A DNA stretch of 64,000 bases, from positions 601,132 to 665,131 of the forward strand of contig JADKJZ010000001.1 of NCBI GenBank assembly GCA_016720805.1, given 5' to 3'. Every line of letters starts with the position of its first letter. The first letter of the stretch is position 1. Made by a program: the position numbers and the translations under genes. This document shows, piece by piece, positions 1-8,764 of this stretch. The notes below the pieces were generated by a model that ran no database searches, was not told the origin of the DNA, and saw only the letters and a program-made list of their open reading frames with translations. The DNA is from Gemmatimonadota bacterium (GTDB taxonomy: Bacteria; Gemmatimonadota; Gemmatimonadetes; Gemmatimonadales; GWC2-71-9).

Positions 1-1736
1 CCGGTCGCGCGGAAGTGCGACGGCACGGCCGTGGTGATGTCCGCCAGCAAGCCGACCATCCCGATCGTCGGCGTCGGATCGATGGCGCCGTGCGGGTTCT
101 GGTTGTAGAGCGAGACGTTGCCACCGGTCACCGGCGTGTTGAATGCCAGACACGCTTCGCTGATGCCCCGACAGGCCTCGGTGAACTGGAAGAAGATCTC
201 CGGCTTTTCGGGATTGCCGAAGTTCAGGCAGTCCGTGATGCCGAGTGGCCGCGCGCCGGTGCAGGCGATGTTGCGCGCCGCCTCGGCGACCGCGCCCTTG
301 CCACCCTCGAACGGATCGAGGAGGACGTGCCGTGCGTTGCAGTCGACCGTCATCGCCAGGCCGAAGGTGGTGTCGGCCACGCGCAGGACACCGGCGTCGC
401 CGCCCGGGAGAATCGCACTGCCCGCGCGCACCGTCGAGTCATACTGCTCGAAGACCCACCGCTTGCTGGCGATGGTCGGCGCATCCAGCAGGGTGAGCAG
501 TGCCTGCCCAGGCGTCGGGGCAGGACGGCTCGGTGTCCGGGCCCGTCGGGCCACGGCTTCCTCCGATTCAATCGCTGCCGGTGTGTAGATCGGGCAGCCA
601 TCGACCAGTTCCTGTCCGGGAATCGCCGCGACGGTGCGCCCCTCGTGCACGATTCGGAAGAGACCATCGTCGGTCACGTGGCCGACCGGCGTGGCGTCGA
701 GTTCCCACTTCCTGCAGATCGCCTGGATCTCCGGAATCCGATGGGGTTCCGCGACCACGAGCATCCGCTCCTGCGACTCCGACAGCATGATCTCGTACGG
801 CGTCATCCCCGGTTCGCGGGTCGGCACCGTCGAGGTATCGAGCTCCACGCCGACGCCACCCCGCGCCGCCATCTCGGCGGAGGAGGAGGTGAGACCGGCC
901 GCGCCCATGTCCTGGATCGCCACGATGACATTGCTGGTGATGAGTTCCAGCGACGCCTCGAGCAACAGCTTCTCGGTGAAGGGGTCGCCGACTTGCACCT
1001 GCGGCCGCCGCTTCTCGCTCTCGGCGGTCAGGTCCTCGGAGGCGAAGGACGCCCCGTGGATGCCGTCGCGTCCGGTGCTGGCGCCGACGGTCAGGAGAAT
1101 GTTGCCGACGCCGTGCGCACGCGCCGTGATCAGGTCGGCCTCGCGCAGGAGCCCGACCGCCATGGCGTTGACGAGCGGATTGCCGCTGTAGCCCGGCGCA
1201 AAGCAGACTTCGCCGCCGAGTGTCGGGATTCCCACGCAGTTGCCGTAGTCACCGACGCCCTTGACGATCCCCGCGAAGAGCCAGCGATTGCGCGGATCCT
1301 CGAGCGGGCCGAGCCGCAGCGAATTGAGCACCGCCACCGGCCGGGCACCCATCGTGAAGACATCGCGCAGAATGCCGCCGACGCCGGTCGCCGCGCCCTG
1401 ATACGGTTCGACCGCGCTCGGGTGGTTGTGTGACTCGATCTTGAACGCCACCGCCCAGCCCTCGGGGAGGCGAAGCACGCCGGCATTCTCGCCCGGGCCC
1501 TGAACCACCTGCGGCCCCTCGACCGGAAAACGCCGCAACACCGGCTTGGTGTGCTTGTACGAGCAGTGCTCGGACCAGAGCGCGGAGAAGATGCCGAGCT
1601 CGGTGAGCGTCGGGGTGCGACCAAGCAATGCGAGGATGGCGGTGTATTCCGTCTCGTTCAACTTGTGCTCGGCCACGACGGCCTGTGTCACCGGCCGTTC
1701 GCCCGGGAACGCCTCAGCGGGAGTCACGACGGTCAT
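1..1736 (-). CDS. purL: Phosphoribosylformylglycinamidine synthase II, partial (3' end outside window)
   Basis: This is the ATP-dependent synthetase of the FGAM synthase complex, which converts FGAR to FGAM using ammonia delivered by PurQ, with PurS as structural partner. About 578 codons are visible from an ATG whose bases overlap the purQ stop codon (ATGA). The frame stays open to the window edge, so the C-terminal part (family usually about 720-770 residues) is missing. Visible signatures are ELGIFSALWSEHCSYKHTKP near the N-terminus, the KIESHNHPSAVEPYQGAATG nucleotide-binding segment and a later LPGGDAGVLRVADT region. The small separate form matches the separate purS and purQ genes directly upstream. 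It is the last visible gene of the truA-to-purL chain. Confidence 0.96.
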   Translation of the reverse strand, partial: MTVVTPAEAFPGERPVTQAVVAEHKLNETEYTAILALLGRTPTLTELGIFSALWSEHCSYKHTKPVLRRFPVEGPQVVQGPGENAGVLRLPEGWAVAFKIESHNHPSAVEPYQGAATGVGGILRDVFTMGARPVAVLNSLRLGPLEDPRNRWLFAGIVKGVGDYGNCVGIPTLGGEVCFAPGYSGNPLVNAMAVGLLREADLITARAHGVGNILLTVGASTGRDGIHGASFASEDLTAESEKRRPQVQVGDPFTEKLLLEASLELITSNVIVAIQDMGAAGLTSSSAEMAARGGVGVELDTSTVPTREPGMTPYEIMLSESQERMLVVAEPHRIPEIQAICRKWELDATPVGHVTDDGLFRIVHEGRTVAAIPGQELVDGCPIYTPAAIESEEAVARRARTPSRPAPTPGQALLTLLDAPTIASKRWVFEQYDSTVRAGSAILPGGDAGVLRVADTTFGLAMTVDCNARHVLLDPFEGGKGAVAEAARNIACTGARPLGITDCLNFGNPEKPEIFFQFTEACRGISEACLAFNTPVTGGNVSLYNQNPHGAIDPTPTIGMVGLLADITTAVPSHFRAT

Positions 1737-2437
1737 GCCGCCACCCCCGTCGTCGCGAGGCGGCCGATTAGCGACGTGAAGAAGCGGTGGCCCGCGTCGG
1801 AGCCGAGCGCCGCCTCGGCGAGGCGCTCCGGGTGCGGCATGAAGCCGACCACCGTGCCGGCGGCGTTGCAGATGCCCGCGATGTCGTTGGCGGAGCCGTT
1901 GGGATTGTGCGGGGCATCGCTGCCGGGGACGGCGACATACCGGAGCACGACGCGACCCTCGGCCTCGAGCGCCGTGAGGGTATCCGCATCGGCGACGAAA
2001 CGGCCCTCCCCATGGGCGATCGGGATCCGGATCACGTCGCCGACAGCGTAGTCGAACGTGCAGACCGTGTCGCGGCGTTCGACCCGCACATCGACCGGCC
2101 GGGAGAGGAAGCGCTGCGCCGCATTCCGGAGCAGCGCCCCGGGGAGCAGGTGCGCCTCGCACAGGACCTGGAAGCCGTTGCAGATCCCGACCACGGCGCC
2201 GCCGGCTTCGGCATGGGCGCGCACGGCGTGCATCACCGGGGCAAAGCGCGCGATGGCCCCCGAGCGCAGATAGTCGCCGTACGAAAAGCCGCCGGGCAGG
2301 ATGACCGCGTCGGCGCCCTGCAGGGAGGTGTCACGGTAGTCGAGCAGGACGGCCGCGCCGCCGGCGCGTTCGATGGCGGTGAGGGTCTCGGTCTCGCAGT
2401 TGCTTCCGGGGAAGCGGACAACGGCCACGCGTGCCAT
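1733..2437 (-). CDS. purQ: Phosphoribosylformylglycinamidine synthase I, glutaminase subunit
   Basis: A class I glutamine amidotransferase of 234 residues that hydrolyses glutamine and channels ammonia to PurL. The start MARVAVVRFPGSNCETET is typical of PurQ. The PGGFSYGDYLRSGA segment is followed by the nucleophile elbow GICNGFQVL, with the catalytic Cys, and the C-terminal part carries the His/Glu dyad in MPHPERLAE. The ATG overlaps the purS stop and the stop overlaps the purL start, so the three subunits are translationally coupled in the order purS-purQ-purL. Confidence 0.97.
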   Translation of the reverse strand: MARVAVVRFPGSNCETETLTAIERAGGAAVLLDYRDTSLQGADAVILPGGFSYGDYLRSGAIARFAPVMHAVRAHAEAGGAVVGICNGFQVLCEAHLLPGALLRNAAQRFLSRPVDVRVERRDTVCTFDYAVGDVIRIPIAHGEGRFVADADTLTALEAEGRVVLRYVAVPGSDAPHNPNGSANDIAGICNAAGTVVGFMPHPERLAEAALGSDAGHRFFTSLIGRLATTGVAA

Positions 2438-2685
2438 CAGGACCCGACCTCGATGACGAAGTCCTCGGTCACCGGATTGGCCAGCAAGCGCTCGCACATC
2501 GTGCGGGCGATCGCTTCGGCGGCGGCGGGGCTTTCCGCGTCGAGCGCGAGCTCGATCGCCTTGCCGACGCGCACCCCGGTCGCCGCGCCGAACCCCAGCG
2601 ACGCGAGGGCGTGCTCCACGGCCTGCCCTTGAGGATCGAGGAGGCCGGGGCGGGGCATCACGCGGACGTGGACTTGGACGATCAT
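2437..2685 (-). CDS. purS: Phosphoribosylformylglycinamidine synthase subunit PurS
   Basis: A small 82-residue protein that bridges PurL and PurQ in the three-subunit FGAM synthase. The N-terminal beta strand VQVHVRVMPRPGLLDPQGQ, the ALASLGF segment and the EAIARTMCERLLANPVTEDF C-terminal helix fit the PurS ferredoxin-like fold and its usual length of about 80-85. It starts inside the pssA stop codon and ends inside the purQ start codon (four-base overlaps). Confidence 0.95.
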   Translation of the reverse strand: MIVQVHVRVMPRPGLLDPQGQAVEHALASLGFGAATGVRVGKAIELALDAESPAAAEAIARTMCERLLANPVTEDFVIEVGS

Positions 2686-3530
2686 TCAGCGTTCTCCTGA
2701 CGCCGCTCAGCGCGGCGGGGACGTAGGGTCGGGGTGACCAGCGTGATCGGGGGCTGCTCGTCGTGCTCCTCATCGTCGCGCGCGGTGATCAGCAGCACGA
2801 CATGGCGAATGAGACCGTAGAGCAGATACGTCAGGCCCAGCGTGAAGAGGAAGTACTGGGGCACAAGGAGCGAGCCCGCGAGCACCACCAGGTACCAGAG
2901 CAGGCCGAGGACCTGCGCCGGGGTGCGAACGCCGGCCGCCGGCCAGCGCGGATACTGGACATTGCTCACCATCAGCAGGGCCAGCGCCACCACCAGGAAC
3001 ACCAGCCCCTGGTGCTGGAAGTTCAGGTAGGCGAGCGAGCCGCGATACCAATCGGTCTGCGAGAAGGCGAAGTAGGTGGCCAGCGTCATCCCGGCCGACG
3101 GCGACGGCAGGCCGGTGAACCAGTGCGACGGCTTGCCGCCCTGGCCGGCCAGGACGTTGAAGCGCGCCAATCGGAGCGCCGCACAGGCGACGTAGAAGAA
3201 GCAGATCACCCAGGCGAGGCGGCCGGCGGTCGAGAATTCGAGAAAGTACATCAGGAGCGCTGGCGCGACACCGAACGAGATCACGTCGACGAGCGAGTCG
3301 AGCTCGGCGCCGAATCGCGAGCCGCTGTTCGAGGCGCGGGCGATGCGGCCGTCGAGCATGTCGAGCACGCCGGCGAAGACGATGAACCACCCCGCCCACA
3401 GGAAGTTGCCGTTGTGGGCGGAGACGATCGACCAGAAGCCGAAGAAGAGATTGCCGAGGGTGAAGGCGTTCGGCATCACGACGACGACGCGGCGCATGCC
3501 GCTCCGCGGGGGGGGCGAGGTCAGGTCCAT
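2682..3530 (-). CDS. pssA: CDP-diacylglycerol-serine O-phosphatidyltransferase
   Basis: An integral membrane enzyme that makes phosphatidylserine from CDP-diacylglycerol and serine, the step before the adjacent psd. The CDP-alcohol phosphatidyltransferase motif DG-x2-AR-x8-G-x3-D-x3-D is intact at roughly residues 58-82 (DGRIAR followed by GAELDSLVD). Several hydrophobic helices span residues 20-235, and the C-terminal tail is charged and cytoplasmic-looking. The start at 3530 overlaps psd by ten bases. An internal ATG at 3497 has a better-spaced GGAG upstream and would remove 11 residues. The lipid gene sits in the middle of the purine chain. Confidence 0.93.
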   Translation of the reverse strand: MDLTSPPPRSGMRRVVVVMPNAFTLGNLFFGFWSIVSAHNGNFLWAGWFIVFAGVLDMLDGRIARASNSGSRFGAELDSLVDVISFGVAPALLMYFLEFSTAGRLAWVICFFYVACAALRLARFNVLAGQGGKPSHWFTGLPSPSAGMTLATYFAFSQTDWYRGSLAYLNFQHQGLVFLVVALALLMVSNVQYPRWPAAGVRTPAQVLGLLWYLVVLAGSLLVPQYFLFTLGLTYLLYGLIRHVVLLITARDDEEHDEQPPITLVTPTLRPRRAERRQENAE

Positions 3531-4147
3531 TCGGCAATCGCCGTGACGCCAGCCTGCGTCACGTCTCCTTCCTTGACGAGGATGCGGACGCCCGGCGGGA
3601 AGAAGACATCCACGCGCGAGCCGAATCGGATGAGGCCGAGGCGTTCGCCCTGCACCACCGATCGACCCTCGGCGTGGTCGGTGATGATCCGTCGCGCAAT
3701 CAGCCCGGCGATCTGCCGCACCAACAGGGAGCCGCGCGGGGTGGTCAGTCCGATGTCGCTCTGCTCATTCTCGATCGCAGCCTTTTCGTCCGCGGCGTTG
3801 AAGAACTTGCCCGGGGTGTAGCGACGGAACGTGATGGTGCCATTGCTCGGGTATCGGTTCACGTGGACGTTGAAGACGTTCATGAAGATCGAGACGCGGG
3901 TGGCCGTCCCCCCGATCACGTGCGGCTCGTGGATCGGGATGATGCTGACCACCTTGCCATCGGCCGGCGCGATCACCACGTCATCGCCGCGACGACCGGT
4001 CCGGACCGGGTCGCGGAAGAAGGCGACGACCCAGATGGCGATCGGCAGCCAGACGAGGCCGGCCACCGGGAGGCCGAGGCCGAAGAGTGCGGCGGCGATC
4101 ACCCAGGCGATCGCGATGAATGGCAGTCCTTCCGGCGCAACGCGCAT
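3521..4147 (-). CDS. psd: Phosphatidylserine decarboxylase proenzyme, short form
   Basis: Converts phosphatidylserine to phosphatidylethanolamine and completes the pathway begun by PssA. The 208-residue length and sequence match the short (archaeal-type) family: one or two N-terminal membrane helices (residues about 8-40), then APADGKVV, the FMNVFNVHVNRYP region and, near the C-terminus, LIRFGSRVDVFFPPG. In that last segment the Gly-Ser bond is the expected autocatalytic cleavage site, with Ser becoming the pyruvoyl group. The start ATG lies in an ATGA overlap with the purC stop. Confidence 0.94.
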   Translation of the reverse strand: MRVAPEGLPFIAIAWVIAAALFGLGLPVAGLVWLPIAIWVVAFFRDPVRTGRRGDDVVIAPADGKVVSIIPIHEPHVIGGTATRVSIFMNVFNVHVNRYPSNGTITFRRYTPGKFFNAADEKAAIENEQSDIGLTTPRGSLLVRQIAGLIARRIITDHAEGRSVVQGERLGLIRFGSRVDVFFPPGVRILVKEGDVTQAGVTAIAEWT

Positions 4148-5070
4148 CAGCGGTCCTCGGGCAATTCGTGGCCCGTCAGTCGGTGGTACGCCTCGCGGTA
4201 GCGCGTCGTGGTGGCGCGGATCACGTGCTCGGGCAGCGGCGGGGGTGGCGCGTCGCCATTCCAGCGGCCTGCCTCCCGTTCGCTGGCGAGATAGTCCCGC
4301 AACGGCTGCTTGTCGAAGCTCGGTGGCGTGCTCCCCGGAGTCCACGCCGTTGCTTCCCAGAAGCGTGACGAGTCCGGCGTCAGCACTTCGTCGATGAGGA
4401 TCGGGTGCCCCGTGATGTCGAGGCCGAACTCGAACTTGGTGTCGGCAATGATCAGTCCGCGTTCGGCGGCAGTGAGCCGGCCCGCGGCGTAGATCGCCAG
4501 CGAGAGATCCCGCAGCGCATCGGCCAGGTCGGCGCCCAGCGCGGCGCGCATCGTGCCGAAGGTGACATTCTCGTCGTGTCCCGACTCCGCCTTGCTGGCC
4601 GGTGAGAAGATCGGCGGCTCCAGGTGGGACGACTCGATCAGGCCGGGGCGCAACGGCTCGCCGGCAAGGGTGCCGGATTTGCGATACTCCTGCCACGCCG
4701 AGCCCGAGAGGTAACCGCGCACGACGCATTCAAACGCCACCGGCGCGGTGCGACGCACCAGCATGGCGCGGCCGGCGATCTCCGCACGGTGCGCGGCGAG
4801 TGCTGGCACCTCAACGAGAATCGCGTCGGTGTCGGCCGTGAGGAAATGCGACGGTGTGAGGTTGCCCAGCCGTTGGAACCAGAAGGCCGACAGCTGCGTG
4901 AGGACCCGGCCCTTGTCGGGGACCGGCTCGGCCATGACGACGTCGAACGCCGAGACGCGATCGCTGGCAACCAGCAGCAGTCGCGCCTCGTCGACTTCGT
5001 AGACTTCGCGAACCTTGCCACGACGCCACAACGGGAGCGGAAGCTGGCTCTGCACCATGGGGGCGGTCAT
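4147..5070 (-). CDS. purC: Phosphoribosylaminoimidazole-succinocarboxamide synthase
   Basis: SAICAR synthetase (307 residues), which joins CAIR and aspartate with ATP in de novo purine synthesis. Recognisable elements are RRGKVREVYEV, VASDRVSAFDVVM, ECVVRGYLSGSAWQEY, the signature region around IFSPASKAESGHDEN, and IADTKFEFGLD. The chosen ATG overlaps the purB stop by four bases; a second in-frame ATG lies at 5058. PurC catalyses the step just before PurB, and the two genes are adjacent. Confidence 0.96.
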   Translation of the reverse strand: MTAPMVQSQLPLPLWRRGKVREVYEVDEARLLLVASDRVSAFDVVMAEPVPDKGRVLTQLSAFWFQRLGNLTPSHFLTADTDAILVEVPALAAHRAEIAGRAMLVRRTAPVAFECVVRGYLSGSAWQEYRKSGTLAGEPLRPGLIESSHLEPPIFSPASKAESGHDENVTFGTMRAALGADLADALRDLSLAIYAAGRLTAAERGLIIADTKFEFGLDITGHPILIDEVLTPDSSRFWEATAWTPGSTPPSFDKQPLRDYLASEREAGRWNGDAPPPPLPEHVIRATTTRYREAYHRLTGHELPEDR

Positions 5071-6506
5071 ACGCGCAGTTCCGCGTGCTCCGCGGCGGCG
5101 GCGTACGGACGGGCCTCGCCGATGAGCGGATCGAGGTATTCGGTGACGAACTCGGCGACCTGTTCGCGGGAGCGCCCCGTGTAACGTGCGGGGTCCAGTT
5201 CGGCCGCGAGGCGGGTCTGGTCGATGCCGGCGAACGCCGGGTCGGCGGCGAGACGATCCATCAGGTCGTTCGGCGCGCCGCCGGCGACGGCCGCGTGGAC
5301 CGTCATGGCGTGACTGCGCACCACTTCGTGGAGCGCCTGGCGATCGCCGCCCGCCTGTACGCCGAGCATCAACCACCGTTCGGTGGCCATGAAGGGCATC
5401 TGCTCGCGGACATGGCGGGCGATCACAGCCTCTCGCACCTCGAGGCCCTGAGCGATGTTGCCGGCGAGGAGCAGGATGGCATCGACGGCGAGGAACGCTT
5501 CCGGCAACGTCAAGCGGCGATTGGCCGAGTCATCGAGTGTCCGCTCCAGCCACTGCGCCGTTGCGGTGTGTGCGCCGTTGGCCTGCAACGAGATGACGTG
5601 ACGCGACAACGCCCCGATCCGTTCGGCGCGCATCGGGTTGCGCTTGTACGCCATCGCGCTCGATCCGATCTGCTCCGATTCGAACGGCTCGAGCAGCTCG
5701 CCTTCATGCTGGAGCAGCCGGATGTCCGAGCCGAACTTCGCCGCCGACTGGGCAATGCCACTCAAGGCATCGAGGATCTGCGCATCGGCCTTCCGCGGGT
5801 AGGTCTGGCCGGTGACGGCGAACGCACGCGGCAGGCCGAGTGCCTCGGTGATCCGCTGCTCCAGCTCGCGGACCTTGGCGTGGTCGCCATTGAAGAGCTC
5901 GAGGAAGGAGGCCTGCGTGCCGGTCGTGCCCTTGCAGCCTCGGAGCCGCAGCGTCGCGAGACGATGGACGACAGCCTCGATGTCGAGGGCGAAGTCCTGT
6001 GCCCAGAGGGTCGCGCGCTTGCCGACCGTGGTGAGCTGGGCTGGCTGAAAGTGCGTGTACGCCAGGCAGGGCAGGGCGGCGTGGCGTTCGGCAAACGTGC
6101 GCAGGTGGCCGACCACGTCGAGCAATCGGCCGAGGATCAGCGCCAGGCCGTCGCGCATGACGAGCACATCGGCGTTGTCGGTGACGAACGCGGACGTCGC
6201 GCCGAGGTGCAGGTGGGCGCGCGCCGCCGGGGCCTGCTCGCCCAAGGCGTGCACGTGTGCCATCACGTCGTGGCGGAAGCGCTTCTCGTACGCGGCCGCG
6301 ACGGCGAGGTCGGCGTCGTCGAGATGCGCCCGCATCGCCGCAAGGGCGGCGTCGGGAATCTCCAACCCGAGGGCCTGCTCCGACTCGGCCAGCGCGAGCC
6401 ACACACGGCGCCAACGGCCGATGCGATAGGGCTCGCTCCAGAGGTGGAGCATCGCCGGAGACGCGTAGCGGCCGGAAAGCGGGGACTGCCAGCGGGCGTC
6501 GGTCAT
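5067..6506 (-). CDS. purB: Adenylosuccinate lyase
   Basis: A fumarase/aspartase superfamily enzyme of 479 residues that cleaves SAICAR and adenylosuccinate with release of fumarate. The superfamily signature is present around residue 290 as IGSSAMAYKRNPMRAE. HLGATSAFVTDNAD and CLAYTHFQPAQLTTVGKRA carry the other conserved active-site His/Thr positions. Start and stop both sit in four-base overlaps (with htrA upstream and purC downstream), consistent with one transcript. Confidence 0.96.
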   Translation of the reverse strand: MTDARWQSPLSGRYASPAMLHLWSEPYRIGRWRRVWLALAESEQALGLEIPDAALAAMRAHLDDADLAVAAAYEKRFRHDVMAHVHALGEQAPAARAHLHLGATSAFVTDNADVLVMRDGLALILGRLLDVVGHLRTFAERHAALPCLAYTHFQPAQLTTVGKRATLWAQDFALDIEAVVHRLATLRLRGCKGTTGTQASFLELFNGDHAKVRELEQRITEALGLPRAFAVTGQTYPRKADAQILDALSGIAQSAAKFGSDIRLLQHEGELLEPFESEQIGSSAMAYKRNPMRAERIGALSRHVISLQANGAHTATAQWLERTLDDSANRRLTLPEAFLAVDAILLLAGNIAQGLEVREAVIARHVREQMPFMATERWLMLGVQAGGDRQALHEVVRSHAMTVHAAVAGGAPNDLMDRLAADPAFAGIDQTRLAAELDPARYTGRSREQVAEFVTEYLDPLIGEARPYAAAAEHAELRV

Positions 6507-7885
6507 CAGATCCGCAGGTTCAAGGGATAGAGCGTGCCGCGACGTTCGATCACCAACTGGAACGACGTGCCGGCCCGCATGCCGTCAAGGAGCCGCGCGA
6601 GATCCTCTGCGCGGCGCACCGGCGTCCTGTTGAGGCTGACGATCACGTCACCCTCGCGCAGCCCGGTTTCGCGGGCGAGTTCGGACGGTACCTTCGTGAT
6701 CGCCGCGCCACCCTCGCTGCGGATGCCCAGCTCGGCGCGCACCGCGGGGGTCACGGTCACCAGGTCGAGGCCACCAAAGCGGACGCGGGTCGCCGTGGCC
6801 GTGGGCAGGTCGGAGGAGACCAGTCGCTTCTCGGCCGTCTGCCCCGCGCTCTGCACCGTGATGGTGATCGGGTCGCCGACGTGGAGATCGAGCTTCACCG
6901 ATTCCCAATCGAGCGAATTGCGCAGGACGCGACCGTTGGCCTTCACCAGGACGTCACCGTTGCGGAGACCAGCCTTGGCCGCCGGTCCGCCCGGGGCCAC
7001 GCTCGCGACCGCAACGCCACCGGTGCGCTTCCATTCGCCCATCTCGCTCGCCTGCGCCACATCCAGCCCGACCCATGCGCGACGCACGGTGCCGTTGCGG
7101 ACGATCTCTTCCGCCACGCGCACCGCCCGCTCGATCGGGATGGCGAAGCCGAGCCCGACGCTGCCGCCGCTGTTCGAAAAGATCGAGGAATTGACGCCGA
7201 TGACTTCGCCGAGAGCGTTGACCAGCGGGCCGCCGGAATTGCCCGGATTGATCGCGGCGTCGGTCTGGATCATGTCGAGGTACAGGCCGTTCTGCTCACC
7301 CGTCGGCAGGATGTTGCGCCCCGTGGCACTGATCACCCCGGCCGTGACGGTCGGTTCCGCGTTGCCGAGGAGGTAGCTGTAGGGATTGCCGAGCGCGATC
7401 GACCATTCGCCGATCATCAGGTCGCTCGATCGCCCGACTTGCACGATCGGGAGTCCCTTGCGCTCGATCTTGATGACCGCGATGTCGGTGAGTGGATCCT
7501 CGCCCAGCACGCGCCCCTCGACGTCGGTCCCGTCGGCCAGCGTGACGGTCACCTGCTGGGCGTTGGCGACGACGTGCTGGTTGGTGACGACGATGCCGTC
7601 GGCGCGCAGGATGAAGCCGGTGCCGAAGCTCTGCGGCGTGCCCGGCTGGTTGCCGGTGAAGAGATCCCACTGCGAGGGACGCGGGGTCGGCAGCGTCACC
7701 CGTACGGACACGACAGCCGGGGCCACGCGGGCGGAGGCATCGACGATCGCCGTGCGTCGTGAGGCATCAAGCGGTGCGGCCGGGCGCGGGGCGGTCGGCG
7801 TCGATTGCTGGGCATTGGCGGTGGCCTCGCCGCGACAGGCGGCGGCCACGAGTGCGAGGAGCAGGGCTCCGATACGGCGGGTCAC
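6506..7885 (-). CDS. HtrA/DegP-family periplasmic serine protease with two PDZ domains
   Basis: A 459-residue trypsin-like envelope quality-control protease. The GTG start forms a GTGA overlap with the truA stop. The first 17 residues are a signal peptide ending AAAC (Cys17), possibly a lipoprotein signal, although the -3 residue is Ala rather than the usual Leu. The catalytic triad is visible as His104 (VVTNQHVVAN), Asp134 (DPLTDIAVIK) and Ser217 (INPGNSGGPLV). Two PDZ domains follow, at about residues 270-355 and 370-455. Placement between truA and purB is unusual and suggests constitutive rather than stress-specific expression (inference). Confidence 0.93.
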   Translation of the reverse strand: MTRRIGALLLALVAAACRGEATANAQQSTPTAPRPAAPLDASRRTAIVDASARVAPAVVSVRVTLPTPRPSQWDLFTGNQPGTPQSFGTGFILRADGIVVTNQHVVANAQQVTVTLADGTDVEGRVLGEDPLTDIAVIKIERKGLPIVQVGRSSDLMIGEWSIALGNPYSYLLGNAEPTVTAGVISATGRNILPTGEQNGLYLDMIQTDAAINPGNSGGPLVNALGEVIGVNSSIFSNSGGSVGLGFAIPIERAVRVAEEIVRNGTVRRAWVGLDVAQASEMGEWKRTGGVAVASVAPGGPAAKAGLRNGDVLVKANGRVLRNSLDWESVKLDLHVGDPITITVQSAGQTAEKRLVSSDLPTATATRVRFGGLDLVTVTPAVRAELGIRSEGGAAITKVPSELARETGLREGDVIVSLNRTPVRRAEDLARLLDGMRAGTSFQLVIERRGTLYPLNLRI

Positions 7886-8661
7886 CACGCGGCACGCTCT
7901 CCGAGGAAGTAAGTCGCGGGGTACGTCGCGGACAGAAAACTCAAGCCAGCCGCCGGCGCCGGTGCACTGGTGTCGGCGTTGTGGGTCATCGTCAACAGTC
8001 GGGCCATGTCGCTCTCCGGTCGTCGTCCTTGGCCGATCTCCACCATGGTGCCAACCAGCATGCGCACCATGTGGTGGAGGAAGCGGTCGGCGGCCACGGT
8101 AAAGCGGAGACGCCCGGTCTCCGGTGCCGACCACGCGGCCTCGATGATACGGCAGCGGTAGTGCGGCTTCGGTTCGCCGGTCACCATGAAGGCGAGGAAT
8201 TCATGCTCGCCTTCCAGGACCGATGCGGCCCGTTGCAGCAGCGCGAGATCGACCGGACGCCCCAGCGCCCATTCGGTCCGCCCCCGGAATGGCGAGCGAC
8301 TCGCAGCGTCAACGCCGACGTCATACCGATACCGGCGCGAGTCGGCGGCTCGCCGGGCATCACGGCCGGAGGCGATGGCCCGGATCTCCGACACGGCGAC
8401 GTCGCGAGGCAGCACGGCGTTCAGGGCACGGAGCAACGCCTCGGCGGTCCACTGCTCGGGCATCGTTGTCGAGACCGGCATGGCCAACGCATGAACGCCG
8501 GTGTCGGTCCGCCCCGCCGCAATTGCGGTGCACGGCATCCCGGCCAGCCGACCCAATGCTTCCTCGACGACCTGCTGCACCGTCCGTCGATCAGGCTGGC
8601 GCTGCCACCCGAAAAAGGCGGATCCGTCGAACTCCAGCGTGAGCAGCAGCGCGCGTCCCAT
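7882..8661 (-). CDS. truA: tRNA pseudouridine(38-40) synthase
   Basis: A 259-residue enzyme that isomerises uridine in the tRNA anticodon stem. The N-terminal LLLTLEFDGSAFFGWQRQP and the catalytic motif AAGRTDTGVHA (catalytic Asp) are clear, and FLHHMVRMLVGTMVEIGQG is the conserved C-terminal segment. The ATG is only eight bases from a promoter-like element. truA is the first gene of the chain running to purL. Confidence 0.95.
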   Translation of the reverse strand: MGRALLLTLEFDGSAFFGWQRQPDRRTVQQVVEEALGRLAGMPCTAIAAGRTDTGVHALAMPVSTTMPEQWTAEALLRALNAVLPRDVAVSEIRAIASGRDARRAADSRRYRYDVGVDAASRSPFRGRTEWALGRPVDLALLQRAASVLEGEHEFLAFMVTGEPKPHYRCRIIEAAWSAPETGRLRFTVAADRFLHHMVRMLVGTMVEIGQGRRPESDMARLLTMTHNADTSAPAPAAGLSFLSATYPATYFLGERAAW

Positions 8662-8669
8662 TCCGGCCC

Positions 8670-8700
8670 GAAACCTAGTCCGCTCCCGGGGGTGCGGCAA
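8670..8700 (-). promoter_or_regulatory. Predicted promoter of the truA-htrA-pur-psd-pss operon
   Basis: On the minus strand a TTGCCG (8700-8695) is separated by 17 bases from TAGGTT (8677-8672), which extends to TAGGTTTC. The truA ATG begins eight bases after the extended element, so a start site at the usual distance would leave a leader of only a few bases. The same TTGCCG-N17-TAnnTT layout occurs upstream of lexA. Confidence 0.55.
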
Positions 8701-8722
8701 GCGTCGTAAACCCTTGTGAATA

Positions 8723-8754
8723 TTGACAAAACGGCGGTCTGCCCGATACGCTTG
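8723..8754 (+). promoter_or_regulatory. Predicted promoter of trpD
   Basis: A perfect TTGACA at 8723-8728 is followed after 18 bases by TACGCTTG at 8747-8754, close to the TAnnTTTG-like element seen at other starts in the window. The trpD ATG lies ten bases further on. This promoter is back to back with the truA promoter. Confidence 0.6.
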
Positions 8755-8764
8755 GCCTGCCACG

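Noticed and set aside
480..620. Possible frameshift in purL near the variable linker
   Set aside because: Careful minus-strand reading gives a continuous frame through VDGCPIYTPAAIESEEAVAR and on into the conserved second half.
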